Assembly (NCBI RefSeq): GCF_958450345.1 | Contig: NC_088784.1 | Coordinates: 66,923,747-66,987,746, forward strand | Source of the DNA: Calliphora vicina | Taxonomy: Eukaryota > Arthropoda > Insecta > Diptera > Calliphoridae | Direction: 5' to 3' | DNA: 64,000 nt | In this document: positions 25,274-36,862 of the stretch, piece after piece | Layout of the letters: every line of letters begins with the position of its first letter | Position numbering within the stretch: the stretch's first letter is position 1 | Program-made: the position numbers and the translations under genes | The notes under the pieces: generated by a model | What the model was told of the DNA's origin: nothing | The model's input: only the letters and a program-made list of their open reading frames with translations | Database searches by the model: none

Positions 25274-25584
25274 TCATCCAGATATTATTAATAATGCTAC
25301 AGTGGCCCATAAATTAAAGTGCGTTTATAGGAAAATACCCTTAAAAATTGCTGTTAATCTCGAAACTTAAGTAAAAAAAAATAAATAAATAAAGTACAAA
25401 TGATTTTTTTTTGTAAACAATATTTTAAGTGAGGTCTTAACTAATTTAATAAACAAATTTGTAGCCCCCTAAATATGTTCTTGTTTAATATTTAAAATTT
25501 TTTTATAAAAAAGTAGTGTGCGTTTGTAGGAATATATACCAGTGTATCTCGAAAATATGAGCTAACCTAAAAACACATTTTGGG

Positions 25585-25778
25585 ATTCAAACGGTCTCCT
25601 ACTAGGTCGTATTATCATAAAGTCCTAAACAATTTTTTTAGTTTAAACAAATTTTTGTTGCGTTTTAAACAAAACATTTATAAACTAATACGATTTTTTG
25701 AACAACAAGAATTTGTTTAAACTAAAAAAGTATTTTACGACATTATGACAATACGACCTAATAGCAGACCGTTTGAAT
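25585..25778. mobile_element. Short inverted-repeat MITE, about 194 bp
   Basis: The left arm ATTCAAACGGTCTCCTACTA continues into AGGTCGTATTATCATAA. The right arm is its inverse with few mismatches (TTATGACAATACGACCT, then GCAGACCGTTTGAAT). The arms are about 45 bp. There is no coding capacity and no clear target duplication. Confidence 0.7.
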
Positions 25779-26689
25779 TCCTCAATTGTCTAAATTTTCT
25801 AAAAATATTACAAATTTTATTCTGAATAGTATGTATGTATAAAATAAATACATTTTAAAATAAAAATACTTTCTTGTCTACTTACTGTCACCATAAAAAC
25901 ACTACAGTGGCCATGGCACGTATAAGTAATATCGAATAAGAAATGTATTTATGTATGTATAAATATTAATCATACGCCTATATGTATTTTATATGAGCAT
26001 TAGGATGAAACCGTTTGCATGCAACCAAATAAATAAAATGGTTCAAATTGAGATTATTTACAATTTTCCGTGCGATAAATCGTAATAACTTTTTTGTTTG
26101 TTGGCTAGCATAGCCTGCGTTTGGAGGAGATTTTTCATATTTGGTTTTGAATTGTTTTTAGTTTTAAAATATTAACTAATATTAAAAGTAGCAAGGCACA
26201 AAAAGAAGAGTGGAAATATGAAATGTGTTCCGATGCAATTTATAAAATATCATAATATTAATACGCTCACATTATACATTAAATTTTGTCAAAAAATATA
26301 CCATTTTACAGGGATTTATTCATAGATGTGCAGAATATATATTTTGAAATCGGTTCAGTTTTTTAAGGGGTTAAAAGCGTTTAAAGATGTTACTAACACA
26401 TATGCAAAAACGTGTACATGTGAACCTTAAGCTAAAAGGTAAACAAAGCAATGCGTGTTTTTCCAATTTGTTGTTGTAAATAAATAAGAGAGACCAAGAT
26501 GAAGACTTTAGTAATTTAAAGTCACTTAAAAAAATATATTTTGAGTTTGTTTTTTATTTTCTAACTCTCATATGCATAAACAATTTTTAAATTTATCAAA
26601 TGTTTATAAAACAAAATTTCCATTCAAAATTTTTTTATAAATCTTTAACAAATTTAAAAACGGTTTATGCAAATGGGGGTAAATATGTA
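25779..26689. other. AT-rich DNA, nothing recognised
   Basis: No open frame with a domain and no paired termini were found. Confidence 0.4.
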
Positions 26690-27698
26690 TGTAATTGCAC
26701 ATAAGTAAATAGTTATTTTATAATATGTGCAGAACTATAATTGTGACGGTTTTCAAACTTCATACGAATCAATTTCTTATCACTGCATGAAGTTTGGATT
26801 TGAAGTTTGTATTGAATTTATTTTGAATGGGAGTCACCTCCCATACAAAATAAATTTTTATTTCTAAATATTTTGTGAACTATAACTGCAAGATTTTTAA
26901 AATTTTGTCTAAATAGCTCTTTCATCTTTCATTTTGCATAGTTTGACTGAAAATTGTTGATTGGAATAGTGGGCGTGGCACACCCAATACAAAGTATATA
27001 TTTAGATTCCAATATCTGGAGATCTATGATTTTAAAAGCGTTTAAACTTTTTACGAATTAATTTCTTATTACTGTGCGGAGTTTAACTGAATATAGACGG
27101 AATTAAATTAGAGGTCGTAGCACCTCCCATACAGAGTAAATATTGATTTCAAATATATGGGGATCCAAAATAAGAGGGGTCAGAAAAGGAGGTGAGTCAC
27201 CTCCCATACAAAGTAATAATTGCAAGGTTCTTCAAACTATGTCCGCATAGCTCTCTTACAATTTTACATAGATTCGCTGAAAATGTTCGGTATTGCACTA
27301 TAATTCTAAAAGTATTTAAACTCAATATCAATCAATTTATTACCATTCTACGGAGGTTAGCTAAAAACGAATTTATTTCTGATCCCTGTTCGAAGTTTAG
27401 CTAAGCATGGTTGGTCGGCTTAGTAGGAGTGACACCTCCCTTATAAAGGAAAGTTAAAGTAAAGCTTGATATTTACATAAAAGGTTTAAAAATAGGTGGG
27501 ACCAGAACAGTGGAGTTATCTCCCATACCAAATTAGTTAGTTATTTTCGAATATGAAGTGAACTATAATTGAGATATTCTCAATATTTTGTATGTGTTAT
27601 TTTCGTACCATTGTACGTAGTTAGGTTTTATCAGAAATCCATTCATATTTTTTTAATTTTACTAGGGTAGGTTAGCGAAGTGCACCGCGTTATGCTAG
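26690..27698 (+). mobile_element. Helitron-like tail with degenerate minisatellite
   Basis: The region is built of diverged units containing CACCTCCCATACAAAGTAAA, then a GAACTATAATTG-type block and TTTCAAACTT..ACGAATCAATTT. It ends GGTTAGCGAAGTGCACCGCG then TTATGCTAG|T, a CTAG-T end like the Helitron-like termini elsewhere in the window. The better preserved relative is 43010-44387. No 5' terminus is visible. Confidence 0.55.
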
Positions 27699-27809
27699 TA
27701 TAAATAAAATTGTTGCGATTAATCCCCAATGTAAATGGGGTATTTTTCTTTTGATCTCTAAAAAAATCTAAATTTTTTATGAGAAACTTAAAATTTTAAT
27801 TACTGTTGA

Positions 27810-28105
27810 ACTTGCTTGTGTAGATACTTAAATAAGTTAAACATTTGTAACGGAGGACATTTATATGGCGGCTAATTGAAATAACGAAACGATTTCAGTC
27901 AGCTTCAGTAGGCTTCTTCCTTGGCCGAAATCAATTTGATGGAAATATCTTCAAAACTGCGACCTGTAATTTCCGGACAAGGTTTACATGGACAGCCAGC
28001 CAGCACAGAAAGCGATTCTGAATTGAACGGTATACTTTTGATTAATAATTTTGGGAGTTATAAACACAAACGACTAATACCCTCTCCACTATGGCTTACT
28101 CTGAT
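27810..28105 (+). mobile_element. DINE/Helentron-like fragment (family 1)
   Basis: It carries the core blocks GAGGACATTTATATGG, ATCTTCAAAACTGCGACCTG, AAGGTTTACATGGACAGCCA and TACCCTCTCCACTATGG of the family-1 repeat. The GACG microsatellite is missing and the terminal subrepeat is degraded. Confidence 0.75.
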
Positions 28106-29354
28106 ATGGAATCAACAAGTACTGTTATTAGTGTCCTTAAATAATCTAAACCTTCATTCTAGTTTCAGATATTTTTATGGATCATCCTAATGTGCATATT
28201 TAAATACATACTTATTTATTTATTTTACTTTTTTGTCTTTCTTTTTTTTTCTTTTGCGCACCATTCATAAATATTTTTTTTGCGCAAATGTATGTTGACG
28301 AGATACATCTCGACACATAAAAAAATATTAATCAAATATTCATTATTTTTATCAAGTATGAAATGCGCTTAAATTGATTAAAAACATATCGCTTTCTGAG
28401 AACGTTTTTTTATCAATAAGGATTGAAAAAAAGTGAATTTTTGTGATGGCACTCTGATGGTTTCCATTAAAGTATTTACTTTTTTCCTCATATAAATTAC
28501 TAACACATAGTATATTAATACAAAATATATAATAGTGTATTAAATAACCATAATCTAGTGCAAGAATTTCGCTATCACTGAAAATTATATCATACTAAAC
28601 TAATTAAATTAGTTTATATTATTTAAATTAATTAAGCAATTTGTTTTTGCAATGCATATGAAGGCGTATAAGGACGAAAAGATCACATTTTCCAAATCAT
28701 ATTATTTTTGCATAATAACATTTAACTATGCATAAGAACATATATTGAAAAATCCACAGTTTTCACTAAACTGACACAGCTTTACAAAATTTCATTAACT
28801 GCAGCTTTTAGTTCTGAGAAAGGATTTTCAGAATTTGTGCCAATATGGGGCAGAATAAATTTTTTTTTGGATATAAATATCCAAGGACCCTAAAAATGGG
28901 CCTAACAAATGCTCCAGTAGCGGCGCAATGGGAGGTCAAAGTAGGGTACCTTCGACATATAAAATTTTTAAAATCGTGTAATTTTGTTGCTTTCCTTTCG
29001 ATTTCAAATATTTTTATATATTTTTGGAAAGCGCTCGGCTGCGTGTGCTACCTTTACTAACATTACTAATAATGTATAAAAGATTTCAGTTATGGGTCCA
29101 AAAATAAAATATTTTCAATTCAAAAAAAAATAGTACATTTTTTCTGTTTTTTGGGCGAAAAGGAGACTTAACTCTTTTTTTATTAAAAAAAACTAATATT
29201 TGCAATCCTATTAAAATTTTGGTACAAAGTTTAGTTTTAGAAACTCAATAAATATGTATGTAATAAAATTTTTATTTATTAACGAAACTCAATAATATAT
29301 CCAACGTTATTTAGTTTTGTCATTTTAAATAATAGAGTGTAAAAACAACAAAAA
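28106..29354. other. AT-rich DNA, nothing recognised
   Basis: No gene or delimited repeat was found. Short frames (such as 28845-29060) lack any family motif. Confidence 0.4.
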
Positions 29355-30091
29355 ACAAGTAAGAAAGTATGGTCGGTTAAGCCCGACCATATAATACCCT
29401 ACACCAAGTAAATGAGCAAAAAGATTTTTCTTTTAAAATATCAATAATTCGTGAGTGATTTTTGAAATGGGCCTTATATGGGAGCTATGACCAATTATGG
29501 ACCGATCACCATGAAATTAGGTCGTGTGATTTGTCTGTATGGAAGTTATTTATGTTGAATTTTGTGAGTATACCAACATTTTTAAGCGATTTATGCAAGT
29601 TAAAGTGATTTTCGGTCTATATGGGAGCTATGACTAATTCTGGACCGATCGTAACAAAATTTGGTGACATGAATTTTGTATATATAAAACTTATTTGGAG
29701 CGAAATTTGTGTAGATACATAGATAAATTAAACGTTTATAACCGATAAAGTCCAATTTTGAAAGGACATTTGTATGGGGGCTAGGTGAAATAATGGACCG
29801 ATTTCAGCCAGTTTCAATAGGCTTGGGCCTTGGGCCGAAAAAGTAATATGCTCCAAATTTGATCGAAATATCTTCAAAATTGCGACCTGTACTCTGCGCA
29901 CAAGGTTTACATGGACAGCCAGCCAGCCAACCAGACGGACGGACGGACGGACATCGTTTAATCGACTCAGAAAGTGATTCTATGTCGATCGGTATACTTT
30001 AAGGTGGGTGTTAGACTAATATTTTTGGGCGTTATAAACATCTGCACAAACGCATAATACCCTCCCCACTATGGTGGTGTAGGGTATAAAA
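29355..30091 (+). mobile_element. DINE/Helentron-like element (family 1), near full length
   Basis: It starts ACAAGTAAGAAAGTATGG with the hairpin GGTCGGTTAAGCCCGACC. It then has ATACCCTACACC near the 5' end and the inverse GGTGTAGGGTAT at the 3' end, as expected of subterminal inverted repeats in Helentron-type elements. Before the 3' end is a (GACG)n tract (about 29935-29952), the known microsatellite core of dipteran mini-me/DINE repeats. There is no protein. It faces the copy at 30176-30920 tail to tail. Confidence 0.85.
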
Positions 30092-30175
30092 ACTAAAATT
30101 TTGCAAGCCTTCTTTAAAAATTTCAAAAAAAAGTTGATGTGAAATTTACTACCACGACCGCAGTTAAACACTAAT

Positions 30176-30920
30176 TATACCATACACCACCATAGTGGGG
30201 AGGGTATTATGCGTTTGTGCAGATGTGTGTAACGCCCAAAAATATTAGTCTAACACCCACCTTAAAGTATACCGATCGACTTAGAATCACTTTCTGAGTC
30301 GATTAAACGATGTCCGTCCGTCTGTATTTTGGCTGGCTGTCCATGTAAACCTTGTGCGCAAAGTACAGGTCGCAATTTTGAAGATATTTCGATAAAATTT
30401 GGTACATATAATTTCTTCGGCCCGGGGACGAAGCCTATTGAAACTGGCTGACATTGGTCCATTATTTCACCTAGCTCACATACAAATGTTCTCTCGAAAT
30501 TGGACTTTATCGGTCATAAATGTTTAATTTATATATGTATCTACACAAATTTCGCTCCAAATAAGTTTTATATATACAAAATTCATGTCACCAAATTTTG
30601 TTACGATCGGTCCATAATTATTCATAGCTCCCATATAGACCCGCTTCCGAAAATCACTTTAACGTGCATAAATCGCTTAGAAATGTTGGTATACTCACAA
30701 AATTAAACATAGTAAACTTTCATATAGACATAAATCACACTACCTAATTTCATGGTGAGCGGTACATAATTGGTCATAGCCCCCATATAAGGCCCACTTC
30801 CGAAAATCAGTCGAAAATATAAATAATTGAAATTTTAAAAGAAAAATGTTTTTGCTCTTTTACTTAGTGTAGGGTATTATATGGTCGGGCTTGACCGACC
30901 ATACTTTCTTACTTGTTTTT
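30176..30920 (-). mobile_element. DINE/Helentron-like element (family 1), near full length, reverse
   Basis: This is a mirror copy of 29355-30091 with the same ends: ATACACCACCATAGTGGGG at its 3' side and GGTCGGGCTTGACCGACC hairpin near its 5' side at about 30884. The GTCCGTCCGTCTG tract is at about 30310. The 85-bp spacer from 30091 carries no gene. Confidence 0.85.
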
Positions 30921-31804
30921 ATTTGCCTTGATATTTCAAATAATTTTATGTTTTGTTTTAATTACGCCGAGTAAATGCCATATTGACTGAAATTCATTTT
31001 TAGTCTAAGTGATACATGTTTTGTTGATATAGCAAGTTTTTTACTTAAAGAACTGCTTAATTTTTTCACAGATATTACCTGTATTATTTGGATCAGTGTA
31101 TTTCAGTTAACTTGCCACCAGTGTACTTTTCCCCCTTTTTGTGTATGTTGAAATATATAATATATATTTTCTTAGAATTTATGAAACACATTGTTAACAA
31201 CCCAAAATTTATTTCTAAATGACATGCTTAATTAACTCAAGAGTCTGTAAGACAATATTGATTTTATGGCTTGTTTAATACACAGGTATCGTTAGATAAA
31301 TACTGGTAATATTTTAGAAGTAAAAGTTAAGTGACAAATATGACAGGTTTCTGTAATCATCAATCATTTTGTGTTGCGTAGATAAATATGTATGTGTATG
31401 GATATATTTATATACAAGAATACATATGTTTTCATGTATGTTTATGATATAAAATTAAATGGCTGTTGTCATATTACGTATGAGTGATTTTTAATAACAG
31501 TTTTATATTAATCATACGTTCAGTGTTTCAGTGGTTTAGTTGTTTATTGTGGAGTGTGTCAGCTATTTAAATATGATTTATGCTTTTAGAACTATTAAAG
31601 AAATTGCTAAATCATTTAAGAGGGTAAATTGTTAATTTTATCCTTTATTTACTTGCAGGAGTTATTAAAGAGAAGCTGATGTTTATAATCTCCAAAAATA
31701 AAATGGTTCAACAGTCATCATTAGGTATTGTTATTGAATCAAAATTAAACATTTTTGGTGAATTGTGGAAACTGAATTCCTATGGATTGTATTTCGAAAT
31801 AAAA
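30921..31804. other. AT-rich DNA, nothing recognised
   Basis: No domain-bearing frame or paired repeat was seen. Confidence 0.4.
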
Positions 31805-33250
31805 AAAAACAAGTAACAGTATTATATTCGGCTGTGCCAAATCTTGTATGCCCATCATCAATATGTGGCTATACTAGGGTTGCCAGATTCATATTTGCCT
31901 AACATAGAAATTCATAAAAAAGCATGTTGCCTACATAATAACATTTTTGTGAATGTAAATAACAGTGCTAGGTAAATTCTCAGCGAGTTGTTAAGTTTTC
32001 CCTAATTTATTTGACACGTAAAAAACATAAGGTAGACATGTTATATATCAATGGATAGAGGATTTTGTCTACTTTTCAAAAATGTATATAACTTTTGACA
32101 ATTAAAAAATTCATGAAATACTTTTTTGAAAAATATGACAAAAAATGCTTTTTATTGAATTTTGCATAGATACAAATTTTTCAAATTGAAATAAAATTTT
32201 TATTTATGAATATTTTTTAATGAAATTTCACAGTTAGGTAGACTTTTCTGTTTAAAATGGAAAAATAAAAACAAATTTTGAAATTTGTTATCAAGTTCCC
32301 GCAATTCCCAAAAAAATCTTGAAAAATCCCAAAAATGGGATTTTTTCGTTTTTTGGCTATAATATCTATAATAGGGGCGGGGTTATCGGAACCCTTTACA
32401 AAATAGTTAAGAACTTATTGGGCCATCTAAAATAGGTTATTATATTTTGATATCGAGTGTGCGATTTGAAGATTTTTGCCCTAAAGTTGAATTTTACATA
32501 AAAAATATGCATTTTTTGAATGGACGGTATCAAAAATTATAAATCTTTTTTTCATTTAAAATATTTGGCGTAAAGTTAGCTTTTCAAAAAGTACAAATTC
32601 ATTATACATCATCTTAGAAAATTTTTAGATAACTTAAAAAGAATAAAAGTACTTTTTTCCCAAAAAAAATTGCGAAAAATCGCCTTTTTTAATTTTTTAT
32701 ATTCAAATGCATGTAACTTTCGACTCAGTCATGATATAGATCTATTGTTAATCCTATAAAAGAAAAATGGATAAAATCGGAGAATATTTGGAACCGCGGT
32801 CACCAAAAAACTGGTGTAGGGTGGGTAAAAATGTTGAAAATTAAATTTTCAAATGAGAATATCTCCTAAGCTATAAGACATAATTGATGGCTACGACGAT
32901 TCTGTATATGTAATTTTTTTTAAATCGGAACACAAACGAAGAAATAGGATAATTTTAAAAATTTAAAATACCCGAGGTGTCCTACTTTGGGAACCCCTGG
33001 TCCCGCTCCTGGTGTGGTCATGAGGTCCAAATTCAAAACTTAAACTCGACTATACTTTCTCTTTGCGCATGTGAAATTTCATTCAAATCGGCGTAAGGGT
33101 TTAGAAGTTACAGATTTATTTCCCTCTTTTTTTATTCTCATACCACAGTGCGACGTTAATGAAAACAACGTTAATCGAGACGACGTAAACCGAGGCATCA
33201 CTGTGTAAATTATTGAAATCTTGACCGACCATACTTTCGTACTTGTTTTG
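31805..33250 (+). mobile_element. DINE/Helentron-like family 2 element, with family-1 type end
   Basis: It begins AACAAGTAACAGTATTATAT with the hairpin TTCGGCTGTGCCAAAT, matching the family-2 start at 63393. The interior has long AT-rich stretches and a block shared with 44430-44735 (CAAATTCAAAACTTAAACT and TTTAGAAGTTACAGATTTAT). The right edge GACCGACCATACTTTCGTAC then TTGTTTT is the inverse of a family-1 start, so two insertions may have been joined here. Confidence 0.55.
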
Positions 33251-34634
33251 TATAAATCGATGTAAATGTTAAACATTATTGGGCAAAAAAAAAACAGTTT
33301 TTTATTAGAGGTTTATGATCTGAATCACAGACTTTGATACAAATCAGAAATAACCCACGTATCTTTAAAAATACGGAATTTTATCAATTTGATTTTAAAT
33401 AACTTACAGTACTTTCACAATTGTATCTACCTTTAAGTTACCTGCTTTTAATATTGAAATTGTTCGTTTGATGTAACAACGTTTTAATCTAATTGACAAA
33501 AGAATTTTCCTAAATGAGTAATAAATTGCTCTAAGCTTTTTCTCAATTACCTGACAAAGTATTTTATTGCACACACCTCTTTTACAGCTGGGCTTATAAA
33601 TCTGCTAAAATATTTAATTTTAAACAAGATTCCTTCATTCATTTAATCTTTACAGGTTACTTTCTAAATTTTATTGTTATTTTCACTTAATTGACACGCA
33701 CCGTTTTTCTCCCATAAAAATTCTTTAAAAACAAAACAAATAAAAATGTTTATGTTCAAATAAGATAAACATAATAATAACAACAACAACAGTGGCTGTA
33801 ATAATTTAAATGTTAGATATAAAGTTTTAAGCCAAGTTTAATTAATTCTTTGTTTTCTTTCCCCTTAGCAACGAATCGTAAATAAATTTTAACACACAAA
33901 CACATACTTTGTATCTATGTGTATTTAGTTTAAAAAATCAACAACAACAGCAACAAATACTAAGTAAATTCTTTACAGTTCTTAACACTTGAACTAAAGA
34001 CCTTTTTTGCAACAGAGAGAGAAAGTGAGCGACTAAAAACACAAGTTTTCTTTAGCATCAAATGAAGGAAACGGAAAAAGAAGATAACAAAAAATCACAA
34101 AAAGAAAGCAAAATAGAAAAATGCAAATAAAATGTGTAGAAGTTTTTTATGTTCCTATTCTATTTTTGATTCTGTCTGAGAGTATGTGTGTGAGTTTTAA
34201 TTTTTATTAGGTTGTTGCCGTTTTTGGTTTTTACTCGTACTTTTGTTATTCTACAGAAACAAAAACTTGTAATTTTTGTACATTTCAAATGTTTTTAAGT
34301 GTGTAATTACAAAAACAAAAATTAAAAAAAAAACATTCCTCATCATCACTAAAAAAACTAAGTATGCAAGAAAAGAAACATTATTTTCTATTTTTTTTAT
34401 TTTTTCTCTTGCAAGGAAATAGAGAAAAATACTCAGAAATTAATAGACACATACACAAACAATTACTTTTTTCACTGCGTAATTATAAGACAACAACAAT
34501 TAAATACAACTAAAGTTTAGTGACTGTTCAGTTCGACGCACAGTGATTCGTTACCATAAAACGACTGGGCAAAAATAGAACAAGTTTCCACTTAGGAAAT
34601 TTGGTATATGGTTATATATTTGAATAATAACGTG
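33251..34634. other. AT-rich DNA with short simple repeats
   Basis: AACAACAACA-type tracts (about 33778 and 33940) and A-rich runs. No gene seen. Confidence 0.4.
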
Positions 34635-34783
34635 TTACTTGACTTCCATCACCCACCAGTTCCATATTTTTAAATTTTTTTTTATTGAAATAATATTAGA
34701 TATATTTTCCCATAGTTCCGAGGAGGTGCTTAGGGCCTTAACAAATTTTTTCCATTCAACTTTGCCTAAAACTAAGTTTTTAA

Positions 34784-35817
34784 CCCTTTCTCTTACAAAA
34801 CTTGTACGCAAAAGTTTTTGAGAATCTGAGTGCACTTTGTGAAGTATTAAGAGCTATTTTAAACACATATAAAAAGAAAAAATAAAATATGTAACTAGAT
34901 TACTGAAAATCTCTTGGGACAAATGTGTCCCAATATGCATTAAGGGTCGACTATCTCTGAACCGAGAAATTAGTATCAGTAGGTAATATATACATTTTCA
35001 AAATTAAATAAAACATTGATTTTAATTAGACAAACAGATATTTTATGCACGAAAACCTACAAAACAGTTTTTGTTTGATATGAAGCATAAATGAACAGTG
35101 CATATTACACTCATAGCATTGCATACATCGTTTACGTGAAGTTTTATTTTCCATTACCTTTTTTTTGTTATGGATGTTGATGGTAAGCAGTACTGAAACT
35201 TGTATAAATTCAAGAGAAGTTAATAATTTCGACCCATTGTTACAGAAATGTAAATTTTTTCTTAGTTTCTCAAGCCGTGAAATATGCATAGCAGAAGCTA
35301 TACATGGCACCCCCATATGTGGTTCGGTGGACCAGTAGCTTCGGAATATTCTAGTAGTTTTATAGGCCTAAATATATAAAAAAATTATATAAACATCACA
35401 AAACATTTACTGGAAAATTTCCACACTCTCGACCTTTCATGCATATTGGGACACCGGTGTCCCTTACAAGAAATATCGCATTGCGGATAGTTCAAAATCT
35501 TCTCTTTAGCTAAAATCAATCTAATCACAGTCTCCACTTACCATTCTAATAAAATCTATCGAAAAACTGCTTCGAAAACTACACTAATGTATTTCAAATC
35601 ACTTTTTAATATTATAAAACAAAACCGCGAAATTACCAAAAACAAAGATGAATTATTTCTTTTACTTTTCCTGATCAGTGGTACCAAACTTCAAAGAAAT
35701 TTAAGTTCTGTTTATAAATAGTCGGTTTGTATTGCAATTGATTACAAAAAAATGTTTAATTTGAAAATATCCAATGTTAAACATTTGGGACACCGGTGTC
35801 CCATATGCGTCAAAGGG
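34784..35817 (-). mobile_element. piggyBac-like element, 1034 bp, TTAA-flanked
   Basis: TTAA at 34780-34783 is followed by CCCTTTCTC. At the other end, GCGTCAAAGGG is followed by TTAA at 35818-35821. TTAA specificity and CCC/GGG ends are characteristic of piggyBac. The palindrome GGGACACCGGTGTCCC occurs at about 35449 and 35787, with a variant GGGACAAATGTGTCCC at about 34915. Collapsing the insert to one TTAA restores the flanking LINE frame. Confidence 0.75.
35026..35316 (-). pseudogene. Cys-rich ORF, possible piggyBac C-terminal remnant
   Basis: The 96-residue frame ends with NKTSRKRCMQCYECNMHC then KQKLFCRFSCIKYL. The RKRC..CY...C and LFC.F.C..Y spacing resembles the cysteine-rich C-terminal domain of piggyBac transposases and fits its place inside a TTAA-flanked element. 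The upstream residues do not match clearly and no catalytic domain remains. Assignment is tentative. Confidence 0.35.
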
Positions 35818-35928
35818 TTAATTTCTCGCCATGTGTAGCCTACATCTTGTATTTCTACGTATAGCTCTTCTGCGACTACCCTGAGGATTCGTACCCATTC
35901 ATGGAGCTTTGGTGTTCTTTGGATCGAA

Positions 35929-36862
35929 GAACATTTGTATGGGGGCTAGGTGAAATAATGGACCGATTTCAGCTTCAATAGGCTTGGTCCTTGGACCGAA
36001 AAAATAAAATGTACCAAATTTGATCGAAATATCTTCAAAGTTGCGACCTGGGGATAAATCTCGGCATTCGATATCGAGTGCGCGTTCGTGTAGAGAAAAT
36101 TTTCGATGGCCGCAATGTTTTGGATCACGGTAGTCGATCGTAATTTATATTACCTACTACTATTTTTTATATTGCTGAAGCACATGACAATAAGAAAAAC
36201 AAAACAAAATAAATAAATTTGTGATAAATTGTTAAATTGTGAAAAAAATGCAGAAAACGTTTAATAAAAGTGGATCCAAATGTTTTTTTTGTATTCCTCA
36301 TCATCGGCCAGTGGCAAATTTCAGAATGTTTTTTACTTTGATTAGCACAAATTACCATGTGCAAAGTTGTGAAAAACGTAAACGAAATACAAAACAAATT
36401 GTGGCCCAAAACTTTACAATTTTAAATAAAATATGTATATTTTTTACACTAATTTTGAGAAAATATCAGAAAAATACATATATTTTTTATTATTTTACTT
36501 CATTGTTTTGGCTGATTTGTTTAGTTTTACCACAAAAAGGCAGTGTTTGTTTCTTTTCGATAAGAGATTACCAATCGATTACAACTTCTAGTAAATACAT
36601 TCCGATAACGACTGCTGTGATCCACGTTAACTACATTTCGATAACAAAGTACTCGATTTCGAATGCGGTGATTTGGCCCCTGTACTATGCGAAAAAGGTT
36701 TACATGAACAGCCAGCCAGACGGACATCGTTTAATCGACTCAGTAAGTGATTCTAAGTCGATCGGTATACTTTAAGGTGGGTCTTAAACTAATATTTTTG
36801 GGCGTTACAAACATCTGCACAAACGCATTATACCCGCCCCACTATGGTGGTGTAGGGTATAA
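35929..36862 (+). mobile_element. DINE/Helentron-like element (family 1), 5' truncated and interrupted
   Basis: The family core (ACATTTGTATGGGGGCTAGG to TTGCGACCTG) is at 35931-36050 and continues at 36680 (CTGTACTATGCG) to GGTGTAGGGTAT at 36849-36860. The gap is filled by an inserted element (36051-36679). The 5' hairpin is absent. Confidence 0.85.
36051..36679. mobile_element. GGG-ended inverted-repeat element inserted in a DINE, 629 bp
   Basis: The left end GGGATAAATCTCGGCATTCG and the inverse of the right end GGGCCAAATCACCGCATTCG align well. CTG is present on both sides (36048-36050 and 36680-36682) and once in uninterrupted DINE copies (GCGACCTGTACTT). A 3-bp duplication and GGG ends would suit a PIF/Harbinger-type element, but CTG is not the usual TWA target and no transposase was recognised. 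The plus frame at 36239 contains KCFFC but no clear domain. Confidence 0.7.

Larger units (their letters stand above)
23997..25544 (+). mobile_element. Tc3-like transposon copy 2, both ends present
   Basis: The terminal inverted repeats are CACTGGTGCATACTCCTATA on the left and its near inverse (TAGGAATATATACCAGTG) on the right, with TA at 23995-23996 and 25545-25546. The length is 1548 bp. It shares its body with copy 1 at 12001-13418 and supplies the left end missing there. Confidence 0.93.
34635..35928 (-). pseudogene. 3' end of a LINE ORF, split by a TTAA-flanked element
   Basis: The minus-strand flanks of the insert join in frame once one TTAA is removed: TPKLHEWVRILRVVAEELYV and VGYTWREI run into KNLVLGKVEWKKFVKAL. 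The total is about 90 codons, ending in TAA at 34635-34637. A WV..L..VA.......TWREI.....EWK..V.AL pattern is typical of the extreme C-terminus of LINE-type ORF2 proteins (family recollection), but the class cannot be fixed from this length. Upstream it is cut off by the DINE at 35929. Confidence 0.5.

Noticed and set aside
29930..29960. GACG repeats as a possible CRISPR-like or regulatory array
   Set aside because: They are the known variable microsatellite core of dipteran DINE/mini-me repeats. There are no spacers.
31805..33250. Single intact family-2 element
   Set aside because: The right edge belongs to the other DINE family, so a simple full-length element is not supported.
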